In this document: in pieces, positions 43,087 to 52,300 of the stretch
Layout of the letters: each line of letters begins with the position of its first letter
Position numbering within the stretch: position 1 is the first letter of the stretch
NCBI GenBank assembly: GCA_035277145.1
Contig: DATELA010000062.1
Location: 1-64,000, forward strand
Direction: 5' to 3'
Source of the DNA: DASRAP01 sp035277145
GTDB lineage: Bacteria > Gemmatimonadota > Gemmatimonadetes > Gemmatimonadales > Gemmatimonadaceae
DNA: 64,000 nt
Notes under the pieces: model-generated
Database searches by the model: none
The model's input: the letters and a program-made list of their open reading frames with translations, nothing else
What the model was told of the DNA's origin: nothing
Made by a program: the position numbers and the translations under genes

Positions 43087-43995
43087 TCAGTTCCAGAATC
43101 CGGCGAGAGCGTTACCGTCCGGCGAGTTGCGCAGCTTCTCGAACGCGCGCTCCCGGATCTGACGAATCCGTTCGCGCGTCACGCCCATCAGCGCGCCGAT
43201 GCGCTCGAGCGTCATCGCCTCGGAGCCGGGCTCGAGGCCGTAGTACAAGTACAGAATCTTGCGCTCGCGCGGCGTGAGGTATTGGCGGAACGCCGTCTCG
43301 ATGAACTCGCGCATCAGCTTGCCGTCGGTGATCTCCTCGATCTCGTCACCGTCCGTTCCGGCGAAACGTTCGCCGAACGTGCTCGCTTCGCGATCGGCGC
43401 GATCAACCGGGGCGTCCAGCGACACCTCAGTCGTTGATACGGATTTGGAGTGGCGAATCTGCTCGGGGCTTTCTTCGAGGAGCCGGCCCAGTTCTTCGTC
43501 GGTCGGGTCTCGCTTGAGCACTTGCGCCAGAACGGTTTCGGCGCGGGACAGTCTGATGAGTTGCGAATTCTGATTCAGTGGGATGCGGACGGATCGCGTT
43601 TGTTCAGCGAGCGCCTTGAGCACTGCCTGGCGCACCCACCACACGGCGTACGAGATGAACTTCACGCCTTGGTCCGGATCGAACTTGCGAACCGCTTTCA
43701 GCAAACCTTCGTTGCCGATCGCCACCAGTTCGCTCAGGTCGAGTCCGTGACCTTGGTACTTCTTCACATATGAGATCACGAACCGGAGGTTCGCGGTAAC
43801 CAGGCGTTCGGCGGCGGTTTCGTCGCCTTTTTGTGCGAGCCGCGCGAGGCGTTTTTCCTCGGCGGGGTCCGTGATCAGCGGCAGCTTCTGGATGTCATGC
43901 AGGTACTGGTCGAACGCTGTGGCCGGAGGTGCGCGAAAGAACTTGTTCGCTCGAACAGTCGGCGCTCGATTTGCAGCTACGGTCTGCATGGCCAT
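43087..43995 (-). CDS. RNA polymerase sigma-70 factor, RpoD/SigA type
   Basis: A 302-residue sigma factor with regions 1.2, 2, 3 and 4. Region 1.2 starts at DQYLHDIQKLPLITDPAEEKRLA. Region 2 is AERLVTANLRFVISYVKKYQGHGLDLSELVAIGNEGLLKAVRKFDPDQGVKFISYAVWWVRQAV with the -10 binding helix. Region 4 has LTPRERKILYLYYGL and the -35 helix-turn-helix TLERIGALMGVTRERIRQIRERAFEKLR. It lacks region 1.1 and the long non-conserved insert, so it is either the short principal factor of this lineage or a group 2 factor. A consensus-like promoter lies upstream and a hairpin follows the stop. Confidence 0.93.
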   Translation of the reverse strand: MAMQTVAANRAPTVRANKFFRAPPATAFDQYLHDIQKLPLITDPAEEKRLARLAQKGDETAAERLVTANLRFVISYVKKYQGHGLDLSELVAIGNEGLLKAVRKFDPDQGVKFISYAVWWVRQAVLKALAEQTRSVRIPLNQNSQLIRLSRAETVLAQVLKRDPTDEELGRLLEESPEQIRHSKSVSTTEVSLDAPVDRADREASTFGERFAGTDGDEIEEITDGKLMREFIETAFRQYLTPRERKILYLYYGLEPGSEAMTLERIGALMGVTRERIRQIRERAFEKLRNSPDGNALAGFWN

Positions 43996-44061
43996 CGTTT
44001 GTCCGTCGGGTTGAGTCTCGAACGGGCCCAGAAGCTCACTGGGCGGGGAGCCGGGGCGGTC

Positions 44062-44090
44062 AGGATAGGGTCGAGCGCAGAATTCGTCAA
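44062..44090 (-). promoter_or_regulatory. Sigma-70-type promoter for the sigma-factor gene
   Basis: On the minus strand: -35 TTGACG (44090-44085), exactly 17 bases, -10 TATCCT (44067-44062). The start codon lies about 65 bases downstream at 43995. This is the best-matching promoter I find in the window. The remaining part of the 43996-44255 gap holds nothing else recognised. Confidence 0.65.
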
Positions 44091-44255
44091 CACAAATGTT
44101 TATCGCGGTCCCAGCGTCGCCCGCGCGCCAAATCCGCGAAATCAGATAAAGCGAAGTGAATCATTGTGTTGCGCGCGTGGCCCGCAAGCTGCTATGGCTG
44201 TGGATAAGAGCTGTCACACAACCGACTTGTGCGTCACCCGCGGCGGATTCCCTCG

Positions 44256-45332
44256 CTAAAAACGACCGCCCGCGTCGAGAATTGCGAGGACGTCGGCGTC
44301 GTCCACTGGGGTCGTCCACGGGCCGAAACGGCCGAGCGAAGCTGGGAGGGCGTACTCGATTCGGCCGGCCGCCTTTTTCTTGTCCGTTCGCGTGCGCGCG
44401 ACGATGTCGCGTGCGTCGAACGAAGCGCTGGTGGGCAGACCCGCGCTCGCAATTGCCCGCGCCAGATCGCGACCGACCCCCGACGCCGTCACGCCCATAC
44501 GCTCGCCGAGCGCCGCTTCGAGCACCATGCCCACGGCGACGGCCTCGCCGTGCGCGAGCGCGTAGCCCGAGGCGGCCTCGATCGCGTGCCCGATCGTGTG
44601 TCCGAAGTTCAGAATCTTTCGCTGCCCTGATTCGCGCGGGTCTTCGTTCACGACGCGCGCCTTGATTCCCACGGAACCCGCGACGAGCGCGCGCATGGCG
44701 TCGGATTTCGCGTTCGACGGCTCCCGCAGCGTGCTCGCCTGTTCGGCAATCCTTGCGAAGTACTCCGCGTCGGCGATCGCGCCGTGCTTGAGTGCTTCGG
44801 CGAGCCCGCAGCGCAATTCGCGCGCGGGTAGTGTGGCCAGCAAATCGGGGTCGATCACGATCGCGGACGGCGTGTGAAATGCGCCGACCAGATTCTTGCC
44901 GGCCGCGACGTCGACGCCGGTTTTTCCGCCGATCGATGCGTCGATCATTGCGACGAGCGACGTCGGGACCTGGACCACGGGAACGCCGCGCAAGTAGGTC
45001 GCGGCGACAAAGCCGGCGATGTCACCAACTACACCGCCGCCCAATGCGACGATCAGTGTGTCGCGGCCGAGTCCATGGCTGAGGAGTTCATCGGTGAGGC
45101 GCGCCCACGTTTCACGCGTTTTGTGCGCTTCGCCGGCCGGGACCGTCAGCACGATCGGGTCAGCGCTCGAGAGCGACGCCGCTGCACGCTTCGCATATAG
45201 CGGACCCACGTTCGAGTCCGTGATAATCGCTGTGCGATGCGCGCCCACGCCCGCCGCTGCGAAATCGCCGATCTGATCGAGCGCGCCCGCCGCGATGACA
45301 ACGCGCGACCCCGCTGCGGTCAGCTCCCGCAC
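44256..45332 (-). CDS. aroB: 3-dehydroquinate synthase
   Basis: A 358-residue NAD- and metal-dependent enzyme of the shikimate pathway that turns DAHP into 3-dehydroquinate. Family motifs: GEAHKTRETWARLTDELL, LGGGVVGDIAGFVAATYLRGVPVVQVPTSLVAMIDASIGGKTGVD, LRCGLAEALKHGAI (metal Glu), and NFGHTIGHAIEAASGYALAHGEAVAVGMVLEA (metal His residues). The C-terminal region GRIEYALPASLGRFG is normal, so the length is complete. It starts 13 bases after the stop of the cobalamin adenosyltransferase gene on the same strand and probably shares its transcript. Confidence 0.95.
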   Translation of the reverse strand: MRELTAAGSRVVIAAGALDQIGDFAAAGVGAHRTAIITDSNVGPLYAKRAAASLSSADPIVLTVPAGEAHKTRETWARLTDELLSHGLGRDTLIVALGGGVVGDIAGFVAATYLRGVPVVQVPTSLVAMIDASIGGKTGVDVAAGKNLVGAFHTPSAIVIDPDLLATLPARELRCGLAEALKHGAIADAEYFARIAEQASTLREPSNAKSDAMRALVAGSVGIKARVVNEDPRESGQRKILNFGHTIGHAIEAASGYALAHGEAVAVGMVLEAALGERMGVTASGVGRDLARAIASAGLPTSASFDARDIVARTRTDKKKAAGRIEYALPASLGRFGPWTTPVDDADVLAILDAGGRF

Positions 45333-45345
45333 GGAACTGTGCGTG

Positions 45346-45897
45346 CTACCACGTCACCTCACCAGCACCCGCGCGCTTGGTGGCAAGCCGGGCCAGCGTG
45401 AACAACAGGTCCGACAGTCGATTGAGGTACACGACAACCAGCGCGGGCAACTCTTCGTCGCGCGCAAGAGCGACGACGCGCCGTTCGGCGCGCCGGCACA
45501 CTGTGCGCGCGACGTGCAGGGCGGCGGCCTTCGGTGTGCCGCCCGGCAGCACGAACGCTTTCAACGGCTCGAGCTCTGTGTCCGCCGCGTCGATTGCGCG
45601 TTCGAGTTGTGCGATGCGTTCGTCGTCGATGCGCGCTTTCGAAAGCTGCTCGCTCATCTTCTCGCGATTCGGCGTTGCGAGGAGCGCGCCGATGGCGAAC
45701 AAGTCGCGCTGGATCGGAGCCAGCACTTCGTCGATGCGCGTCATGGACTCGATCGACCGCGCCAATCCCACAAACGAGTTCAGCTCGTCGATGTCGCCGT
45801 AGGCCTCGACGCGCGCATGGTCCTTCGGCACGCGCCCTCCGCCGAACAAACCCGTATCGCCGCCATCGCCGGTGCGCGTGTAGATCTTGGTCGACAT
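45346..45897 (-). CDS. PduO-type cob(I)alamin adenosyltransferase
   Basis: A 183-residue protein. The N-terminal ATP-binding motif TRTGDGGDTGLFGGGRVPK and the AYGDIDELNSFVGLARS segment are diagnostic, followed by the helical core (VLPGGTPKAAALHVARTVCRRAERR, with the conserved Arg, and VVYLNRLSDLLFTLAR). The enzyme transfers adenosyl from ATP to cob(I)alamin to make coenzyme B12. It is upstream of aroB on the same strand and divergent from the ferredoxin-NADP reductase, with a heptamer array between. The reductase partner could supply electrons for cobalt reduction, but that is only a suggestion from position. Confidence 0.93.
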   Translation of the reverse strand: MSTKIYTRTGDGGDTGLFGGGRVPKDHARVEAYGDIDELNSFVGLARSIESMTRIDEVLAPIQRDLFAIGALLATPNREKMSEQLSKARIDDERIAQLERAIDAADTELEPLKAFVLPGGTPKAAALHVARTVCRRAERRVVALARDEELPALVVVYLNRLSDLLFTLARLATKRAGAGEVTW

Positions 45898-45915
45898 GGG
45901 CTCGAATCTAGGGAG

Positions 45916-45978
45916 TAGGCGGTAGGCTGTAGGCGGTAGCGGCGGCTCACGGCTCAGGGCTCATGGCTCAGGGCTAAA
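45916..45978. repeat. Nine-unit 7-bp repeat array (TAGGCGG and GGCTCAG words)
   Basis: Nine units without any slip: TAGGCGG, TAGGCTG, TAGGCGG, TAGCGGC, GGCTCAC, GGCTCAG, GGCTCAT, GGCTCAG, GGCTAAA. Two different words are joined in the same 7-base phase. It fills the divergent gap between the adenosyltransferase and the ferredoxin-NADP reductase, ending 10 bases before the GTG start of the latter. The first 17 bases equal 1863-1879. Confidence 0.92.
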
Positions 45979-45988
45979 TTCCCCCCGC

Positions 45989-47005
45989 GTGAAGACCCAT
46001 GACATCCGCGACATCACCATCCTCGGCGGCGGCCCCACTGGCCTGTTCGCCCTGTTCTACTCCGGCATGCGCGGCGCGACCGCGCAGATCGTCGACGCAC
46101 TCCCGGAACTCGGCGGCCAACTGACCGCGCTGTACCCCGAGAAATACATCTTCGACGTTGGCGGCTATCCGAAAGTTCTCGCCAAAGATCTGGTTCGGAA
46201 CCTCACCGAGCAGGCGAAACAGTTCAACCAGCCGGCGCATCTCAACCAGCGTGTCGTCGCGCTGCGCGAGGAGAACTCACACCTCGTACTCGAGACTGAG
46301 ACGGACCGGTTCCCGACGAAGGCGCTGCTCATTGCTGCAGGCATCGGCGCGTTTTCACCGCGCCGATTGCCGCAGCAATGCGCAGCGCCGTGGTACGGGC
46401 GCGGCATATACGATCGCGTGCTCGACCCCGGCGCGTTTGGCGGCAAGCGCGTCGTCATCATTGGCGGCGGCGACACGGCGTTCGACTGGACGATTCAACT
46501 CTGCGATCGCGCGTCGCACGTGACGCTCGTGCATCGCAGCGACCGGTATCGCGCGCACGCGGCGACGGTCGAGCAAGTCCACGCCGCCGCGAGTGCGGGC
46601 CGTGTGACGATGCTGCCGTTCCACGAACTCCAGGATGTCATCCCGAACGGCGACCGCATCGCGGCGCTCGAGCTCAAGGACATCAAGGCCAAATCCGCGC
46701 GCCGCGTCGACGCCGACGTAGTGCTCGCGATGCTGGGATTCGTGAGCGACATCGGCCCGCTCGCGGACTGGGGCCTCACGCTCGAGAACGAAGAGATCGT
46801 GGTCAACCAGCTCATGGAAACGGGTCGTCCCGGTGTGTATGCCGCCGGCGACATCACGACCTATCCCGGAAAGCTGAAGCTGATAGCCAACGGATTCGGC
46901 GAAGCAGCTGTCGCAGTGAACCAGGCCGTGCATCGCGTGTACCCCGAGAAGAAGGTCGATCCAGGGCATAGCTCGAACCTCGCCATCTTCGGTCAGAGCG
47001 AGTGA
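45989..47005 (+). CDS. Thioredoxin-reductase-like ferredoxin-NADP reductase (type 2)
   Basis: A 338-residue flavoprotein. The N-terminal FAD motif is ITILGGGPTGLFALFYSG, and the NADPH motif is VVIIGGGDTAFDWTIQL. The C-terminal FAD contact is GVYAAGDITTYPGKLKLIANGFGEAAVAVN. The redox-active CxxC of thioredoxin reductase is absent, and sequences such as PELGGQLTALYPEKYIFDVGGYP are typical of YumC-type ferredoxin/flavodoxin-NADP reductases. It exchanges electrons between NADPH and ferredoxin in the cytoplasm. The start is GTG 45989, with no clear ribosome-binding site because a repeat array ends 10 bases before it. The next gene, Omp85, is on the same strand 129 bases on. Confidence 0.92.
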   Translation: MKTHDIRDITILGGGPTGLFALFYSGMRGATAQIVDALPELGGQLTALYPEKYIFDVGGYPKVLAKDLVRNLTEQAKQFNQPAHLNQRVVALREENSHLVLETETDRFPTKALLIAAGIGAFSPRRLPQQCAAPWYGRGIYDRVLDPGAFGGKRVVIIGGGDTAFDWTIQLCDRASHVTLVHRSDRYRAHAATVEQVHAAASAGRVTMLPFHELQDVIPNGDRIAALELKDIKAKSARRVDADVVLAMLGFVSDIGPLADWGLTLENEEIVVNQLMETGRPGVYAAGDITTYPGKLKLIANGFGEAAVAVNQAVHRVYPEKKVDPGHSSNLAIFGQSE

Positions 47006-47035
47006 CATCCGCCCAAGTCGACCGTCAATAACGAG

Positions 47036-47064
47036 TTACCGACAGCCACGGCGCTATGCTATAG
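47036..47064 (+). promoter_or_regulatory. Candidate weak promoter for the Omp85 gene
   Basis: TTACCG (47036-47041) is followed after 17 bases by CTATAG (47059-47064), 70 bases ahead of the start codon. The match to sigma-70 consensus is modest; this is a suggestion from spacing and position. Confidence 0.3.
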
Positions 47065-47089
47065 AACGCGCGCGGAGCGTGCGCGTTCT
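47063..47089 (+). terminator. GC-rich hairpin ahead of the Omp85 gene
   Basis: AGAACGCGCGC pairs with GTGCGCGTTCT (10 of 11) around a 5-base loop. It lies 57 bases after the reductase stop and 45 before the Omp85 start. There is no U-tract. It could terminate the reductase transcript or be a 5'-leader structure. Confidence 0.4.
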
Positions 47090-47134
47090 GTAGTGTAGTC
47101 GCGTCACCCGCATCCCTCCGTCGCAGCGAAGCGA

Positions 47135-49375
47135 ATGAAAGTCCGTACCCTGCGACGCGCCGTCGCAGCGACGTTGTTTGCGGCACCGATGCCGGTGGTC
47201 GCTCAGGATCTCGCGTGTGATGCGCGAACCGATGTCGAGGTACGGCACCTCCAGTTTTCGGGCAACCGTGCGTTCGGCGACTTCGTGCTCGCGAACGCCA
47301 TCTCGACGGAACAGTCCGCGTGGACGCGCCGCTGGTTCCGCATCTTCGGGCGTAAACGCTGCCTCGACTCGACCTACGTTCGCGTCGACGCTGCACGCCT
47401 TCAGGTCTACTACAACCAGCGCGGTTACCTCGAGGCGCGCGTCACGCCGTCGATCGATCCGCCCGATGGCAAGCGCGTCACCGTTCGCTTCAACATTGTC
47501 GAGGGCGAACCGATCCGGCTCGACACCCTGCAGATTGCCGGGCTCGACAGCATCGCCGATCGGTCTCGGGTGGTCGCGTCGCTTCCGCTGCGGAAAGGCG
47601 ACGCGTTCGACCAACTCGCGCTCGCGGCGACGATGGACTCGTTGCGCCGCCGCCTCTCCAACAACGGCTATCCGGCTGCCGACGTGTTTCGCAGCGCCGT
47701 CAACACCGACTCAGCGAAGCGCCGAGCATCCGTGTATCTCGAGGTGGTTCCGGGGACGCGCGCCCGCATCGGTACCGTGCGCATTGACATCACGCCTCGA
47801 CAGGGCGCAACGCAGCAGATCTCTCACGGCACTGTGCGGCGCGTGCTTGGCGTGAAAGAGGGCGATCTCTACAGCGAGAGTCGCATCGAGCGTGGGTGGC
47901 GCAACCTGTACCTCACTGAGGCCTACGCCAGCACGGAGGTTCGTCCGGACACGACGCAGCTCGTGCCACCGGGCGACTCGCTCATCACGCTCAACGTGCG
48001 CCTGACTGAGGACTTCATGCGGTCCGCGCGCGCGAGCCCGGGGTGGGGCACGCTCGACTGTTTCCGTGCGCAGGGCGAATTCCAGCACAACAACTTTTTG
48101 CGCGACGCGCGACGACTCGACGCGCGTGCTCGCGTTTCCAAGATCGGCATCGGCCGCCCGCTCTCCGGTGCGTCCGGGTTGTGCGCGCCCGCGTTGCGTA
48201 AAGATCCGTACAGCGAAAAACTCAATTACTACACGGGCGTCACCGTGTCAGACCGCACGACATCGCTGTGGGGCATGCGGCCGAGTGTGACGGCGTACAG
48301 CGAAGTTCGCGGCGAGTATTTCGCGTTTCTGCGCACAACGCCCGTCGGTGGTCTCTTCAATGCGACGCGCGAATCCGAAGACGGACGTCGCTCGCAGAAC
48401 TACGGCTATCAGCTCGAATACGGCCGCACCGAAGCGCAGCCCGCGATTTTCTGCGCGCTCTTCAACCTGTGCGTTCCTGAAGACCGCGATCCCGTGCTGC
48501 AATACCGGCGCCTCGCGGTGCTGAGCTGGGCGGCGCGCAAAGACTGGACCGACGACAATCAGTTTCCGAGGAGCGGCGGTGTCGCGAACATCGAACTGCG
48601 GCACGCGTCGTCGGCGGTTGGTTCGGATCGCGATCTGCAATTCAGTCGCGCCACTGGTGACGTGGCGCTCTATGCGTCGCTCGGCAGCGGCATTGTCCTC
48701 GCGACTCGATTGCGCGCCGGCGTCGTGGTTGGTCCGGCATTTCTCGGCACGTCGCGTTTCATTCCGCCGCAAGAGCGGCTTTTTGCGGGTGGTGCGACGA
48801 GTGTGCGCGGGTTCACACAGAACGACCTCGGTCCCAAGGTGTACATCGCCAGTGGGTACGACACGATCCCGGGCCTTGCCGACACGGTGTATTTCCGCGC
48901 GCGCGCGGCTGCGGCCGCCGACCGTTCGGTGCCTGCAGGGGGCAGCGCCCTCGTCGTAGCGAACGTGGAGTTCCGCGTTCCAAGTCCCCTGTTTTCGAAT
49001 CTGCTGCATCTCACTTTCTTCACCGACGCAGGCGAACTGTGGAGCCCTGGCGCACCGCAACAACAGAATCGCTTTCGGAGTCTCAAAGTGACTCCGGGGG
49101 TTGGTGTGCGCCTGGCCACATTCGTCGGACTCATCGGCGTCGACGTGGCGTACAATCCGTACCCGCCGCGCACCGGCGCGGCATTCTTCGACACGCCCGT
49201 GGAACTCGGTGGTCAGCTGTTTTGCGTGAGCCCCGACAACACGCTCGCGGTCACCGGGATTGGCGGAACTCCTGTGCAGGCCACGGGGGCGTGCCCAGCC
49301 ACGTTCCAGCCGCCACAGCGCCGCGGTTTTTTGCGCAAGCTGAATCTCGTGCTTGCGATCGGACACGCGTTCTGA
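47135..49375 (+). CDS. Omp85-family outer-membrane protein (BamA/TamA type)
   Basis: A 746-residue protein. MKVRTLRRAVAATLFAAPMPVVAQ is a signal peptide. POTRA domains occupy about residues 30-270 (EVRHLQFSGNRAFGDFVLANAI; VRFNIVEGEPIRLDTLQIAG; AKRRASVYLEVVPG), then the barrel with the surface-antigen motif RLFAGGATSVRGFTQNDLGP near residue 545 (the conserved VRGF). It inserts or secretes proteins at the outer membrane. The next gene, one base after its stop, is a TamB-like protein, so the pair most likely forms a translocation and assembly module rather than the main BAM complex. Two or three POTRA domains fit a TamA-like protein. Confidence 0.92.
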   Translation: MKVRTLRRAVAATLFAAPMPVVAQDLACDARTDVEVRHLQFSGNRAFGDFVLANAISTEQSAWTRRWFRIFGRKRCLDSTYVRVDAARLQVYYNQRGYLEARVTPSIDPPDGKRVTVRFNIVEGEPIRLDTLQIAGLDSIADRSRVVASLPLRKGDAFDQLALAATMDSLRRRLSNNGYPAADVFRSAVNTDSAKRRASVYLEVVPGTRARIGTVRIDITPRQGATQQISHGTVRRVLGVKEGDLYSESRIERGWRNLYLTEAYASTEVRPDTTQLVPPGDSLITLNVRLTEDFMRSARASPGWGTLDCFRAQGEFQHNNFLRDARRLDARARVSKIGIGRPLSGASGLCAPALRKDPYSEKLNYYTGVTVSDRTTSLWGMRPSVTAYSEVRGEYFAFLRTTPVGGLFNATRESEDGRRSQNYGYQLEYGRTEAQPAIFCALFNLCVPEDRDPVLQYRRLAVLSWAARKDWTDDNQFPRSGGVANIELRHASSAVGSDRDLQFSRATGDVALYASLGSGIVLATRLRAGVVVGPAFLGTSRFIPPQERLFAGGATSVRGFTQNDLGPKVYIASGYDTIPGLADTVYFRARAAAAADRSVPAGGSALVVANVEFRVPSPLFSNLLHLTFFTDAGELWSPGAPQQQNRFRSLKVTPGVGVRLATFVGLIGVDVAYNPYPPRTGAAFFDTPVELGGQLFCVSPDNTLAVTGIGGTPVQATGACPATFQPPQRRGFLRKLNLVLAIGHAF

Positions 49376-49376
49376 C

Positions 49377-52300
49377 GTGAGAATCCGGCGCCGCACACTC
49401 GTCTACGCCGCTATTGGCACTGTGATTGCCGCAGGCGTGGTGATCGCCGTCGCCATCGGCTGGGCGCTGAAAACGCGCTCCGGTCAGCAGTACGTGCGTG
49501 CGCAAATCGAGCAGCGTCTCGCGAAGGCGATCAACGGCAAAGTGTACGTCGGGCGCATCACCGGCGACTTGCTCAGCGCACCACACATCGACTCCATCGA
49601 GATCCGCGATGCCGACGACTCGGTACTCGTCGCGACCGGTCGGGTCACATTCAAGTTCACGCTGGGCGAAGCGTGGCGCGGCGTGATCGCGCTACGCGAT
49701 GTGAACGTCGAGCATCCGTTCATTCACATACGCCGTCTCGCGTCGGGAAAATGGAACTACAAACTCGCGTTCAAGCGCGATACATCGAAGAAGGAACCGT
49801 CGGGCGAACGAAAACCCGGCAACCCCATCACGATCGACGGACTCACGTTCCGCGACGGCACGTTCCGTTGGACCGAGCCATGGACGCCGAATAGCTGGCT
49901 CGCCGGTGCTGCGCGCGACAGCGCAGTGCGCGCAACCCTTGCGCGCAAAGACCTCAACGTGAAGCGCGCTGGGTCGGGCTTTGTGCGCGCGCGCGACTGG
50001 ACGGCGATGCACGCGGACATTCCACGCTTGCGCGTTCGACATCCCGACTCCGCGGGAGTTGCGCTGCAAATCGAGCGGCTCGACGCCGACGAATTCGATC
50101 CGCCGTTCAAGATTCGTAAGGCGCGCGCGCTCGTCGCGATTGTGAACGATTCGGTGCGGCTCGATGTGTCGTCATTTCGGTTGCCGGGATCGCACGGCAG
50201 CGCGCGCGGCGTCATCGCGAACAAGAACGGACTCTCCGTTGCGGTGCGCGTCGAAGGTGACACGGTGTCGCTCGCGGACGTCGCGTGGTTGTATCCGACG
50301 TTCCCGACGGAAGGCGGCGGGCGCATGACGCTCGACATTCGTCGTGCACGTACGAGCAACATCACGGAATTCGCACTCACCCGGCTCGACGTGCACACCA
50401 CGAAGTCGCGCTTGCGTGGCGCGATGACGTTCGGCACGGGCGAGCGCCTGCTGCGTCTTACCAACGTCGACGTCGACCTTGCGCCGGTCGACTTCAAACT
50501 CTTCGAGCAATTCGCGGGCGCGCCGCTCGCGATGCCGTGGGCAGGACAACTGCGCGGACGCGTGCGCGGACCCGGTGGCCCGCTCGATCATTTCATGATC
50601 GACAGCACGGCGATCGACTTCGCCGACGCAAACGTCCCCGGCGTCACGAATCGCTTCAGCGGCAAGGGTGAAGTCGACATCGTGCGTACCATCGAGACGG
50701 CGTTCCACGATTTTGCGATTGACATCCAGCACTTTGATCTGCGCACGCTGCAGGCGGTGAATCCTGATTTCCCGCCGCTCCGGGGTGCGATTGCGGGAAC
50801 GGCACGCCTCGATTCCATCTGGACCGATGTGCGATTCCGCGACCTGAACCTGCGCTATCTCGTCGACACAAATACGTCGCGATTTACCGGCACAGGTCGA
50901 ATGACGCTTGGTGAAACCGCGGTCATTTACGACATGGATCTCGCAGGCGGACCGCTCTCGCTCGACGCGCTCGCGGAGACGTATCCGAACTTGCCGGCGC
51001 GCGGATCGTATACCGGGCCGTTTTCGGTGCGCGGGTCGCTTGCGAACCTGGGCCTCACCGCAGATGTCACCGGTCCGGCGGGGCGCGTGCGCGCGGATTT
51101 GCGCATTGATGGTCTCGCACCGGGATTTGGTGCGAGCGGAACGGTCGAGTTTGTCGATGTCGATCCGGCCAGGCTGTTGGTCAGTGCGCCGCGCGCCGAC
51201 GGGAAAGTCAATGCGACGTTTGCGATCGGTGTGCGCGGCGATTCACTCGCGAATCTCGACGGCGCGGCGCGCGCCACGTTTACGGCGACAACATTCCGCG
51301 GCGTGCGCTTCGGTAACGCCTATCTCGCCCTCGCCTTCGAGGACGGGCTCATGCGTGTCGACAGTGTGCGCGTTGAGTCACACGCGTTCGCGCTCGACGC
51401 GACGGGCGGCATCGGCTTGCGCGCGGATCGTCGCGATTCGTTGCGCATCGTCGCGCGCGCCGATTCACTCGGTGGTTTGCGTCCGTGGATTGCGCCGCTA
51501 CAGATCGACGTGCCCGCGGACTCGCTGCTCGGTGACATCACGATCAACGCGCGTTTGACCGGCAGCATCGATTCGCTCAACACCATCGCCACGTTGCAGG
51601 CGAACAACCTCGTGTACGGCGCCACGGTGGCACGCGCACTCACGATCGACGCGGATGTCGCGGACCTTCTCGACAAGCGCGTTGGACGCGTGACGATGAC
51701 CGCCGATGGCGTGGTGACCGCCGGTTTGCGTTTCAATTCCATGACCGCCGACGCCGGGCTCGGCGCGGGGAATCGCGCGCGCGTCATTGCGCGCTTGCGC
51801 GCTGCGACGGGCCCCGCAATCGACGCGGGCGCCGACGTGTCGTGGGATTCGACGACCGTACGCGCGGTCATCGATTCGCTCGGACTCTCGGTGCGCGAAA
51901 ACCGGTGGGAGCTCGCGCGCCCCGCGACGTTCGCGGTGTCGCCTGGTTCATTTACGCTCGACACGCTGCATTTGCGCGGTAACGAAGGGGCCGCACTCAC
52001 GTTTGCGGCCACGCTGCCAAACAGCGGCGCAGCGAGCGCGGCATTGCAGGCCGACGCGTTCCCGCTCAGCGATCTCGGTGCATTGCTGCAAATGCCGATT
52101 CCGCTCAGCGGTCGCGCTGCGCTCGTCGCGGGACTTACTGGTACGCGCGACGCTCCGGCGATCACGTTTCGCGTCACGGCGCAGGAAACCAAGGTCGGCG
52201 AAACGCGCATTGAGGGCGTCGAAGCAACCGGACAATACGCCAACCGCGCGATGAACATCGACGCCAGCGTGCGCCGCGCGAGTCAGCGCGTGCTCACGGC

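Noticed and set aside
43996..44255. Possible tRNA or small RNA in the gap upstream of the sigma gene
   Set aside because: I could not form a cloverleaf or find a clear structured RNA; only the promoter is supported.
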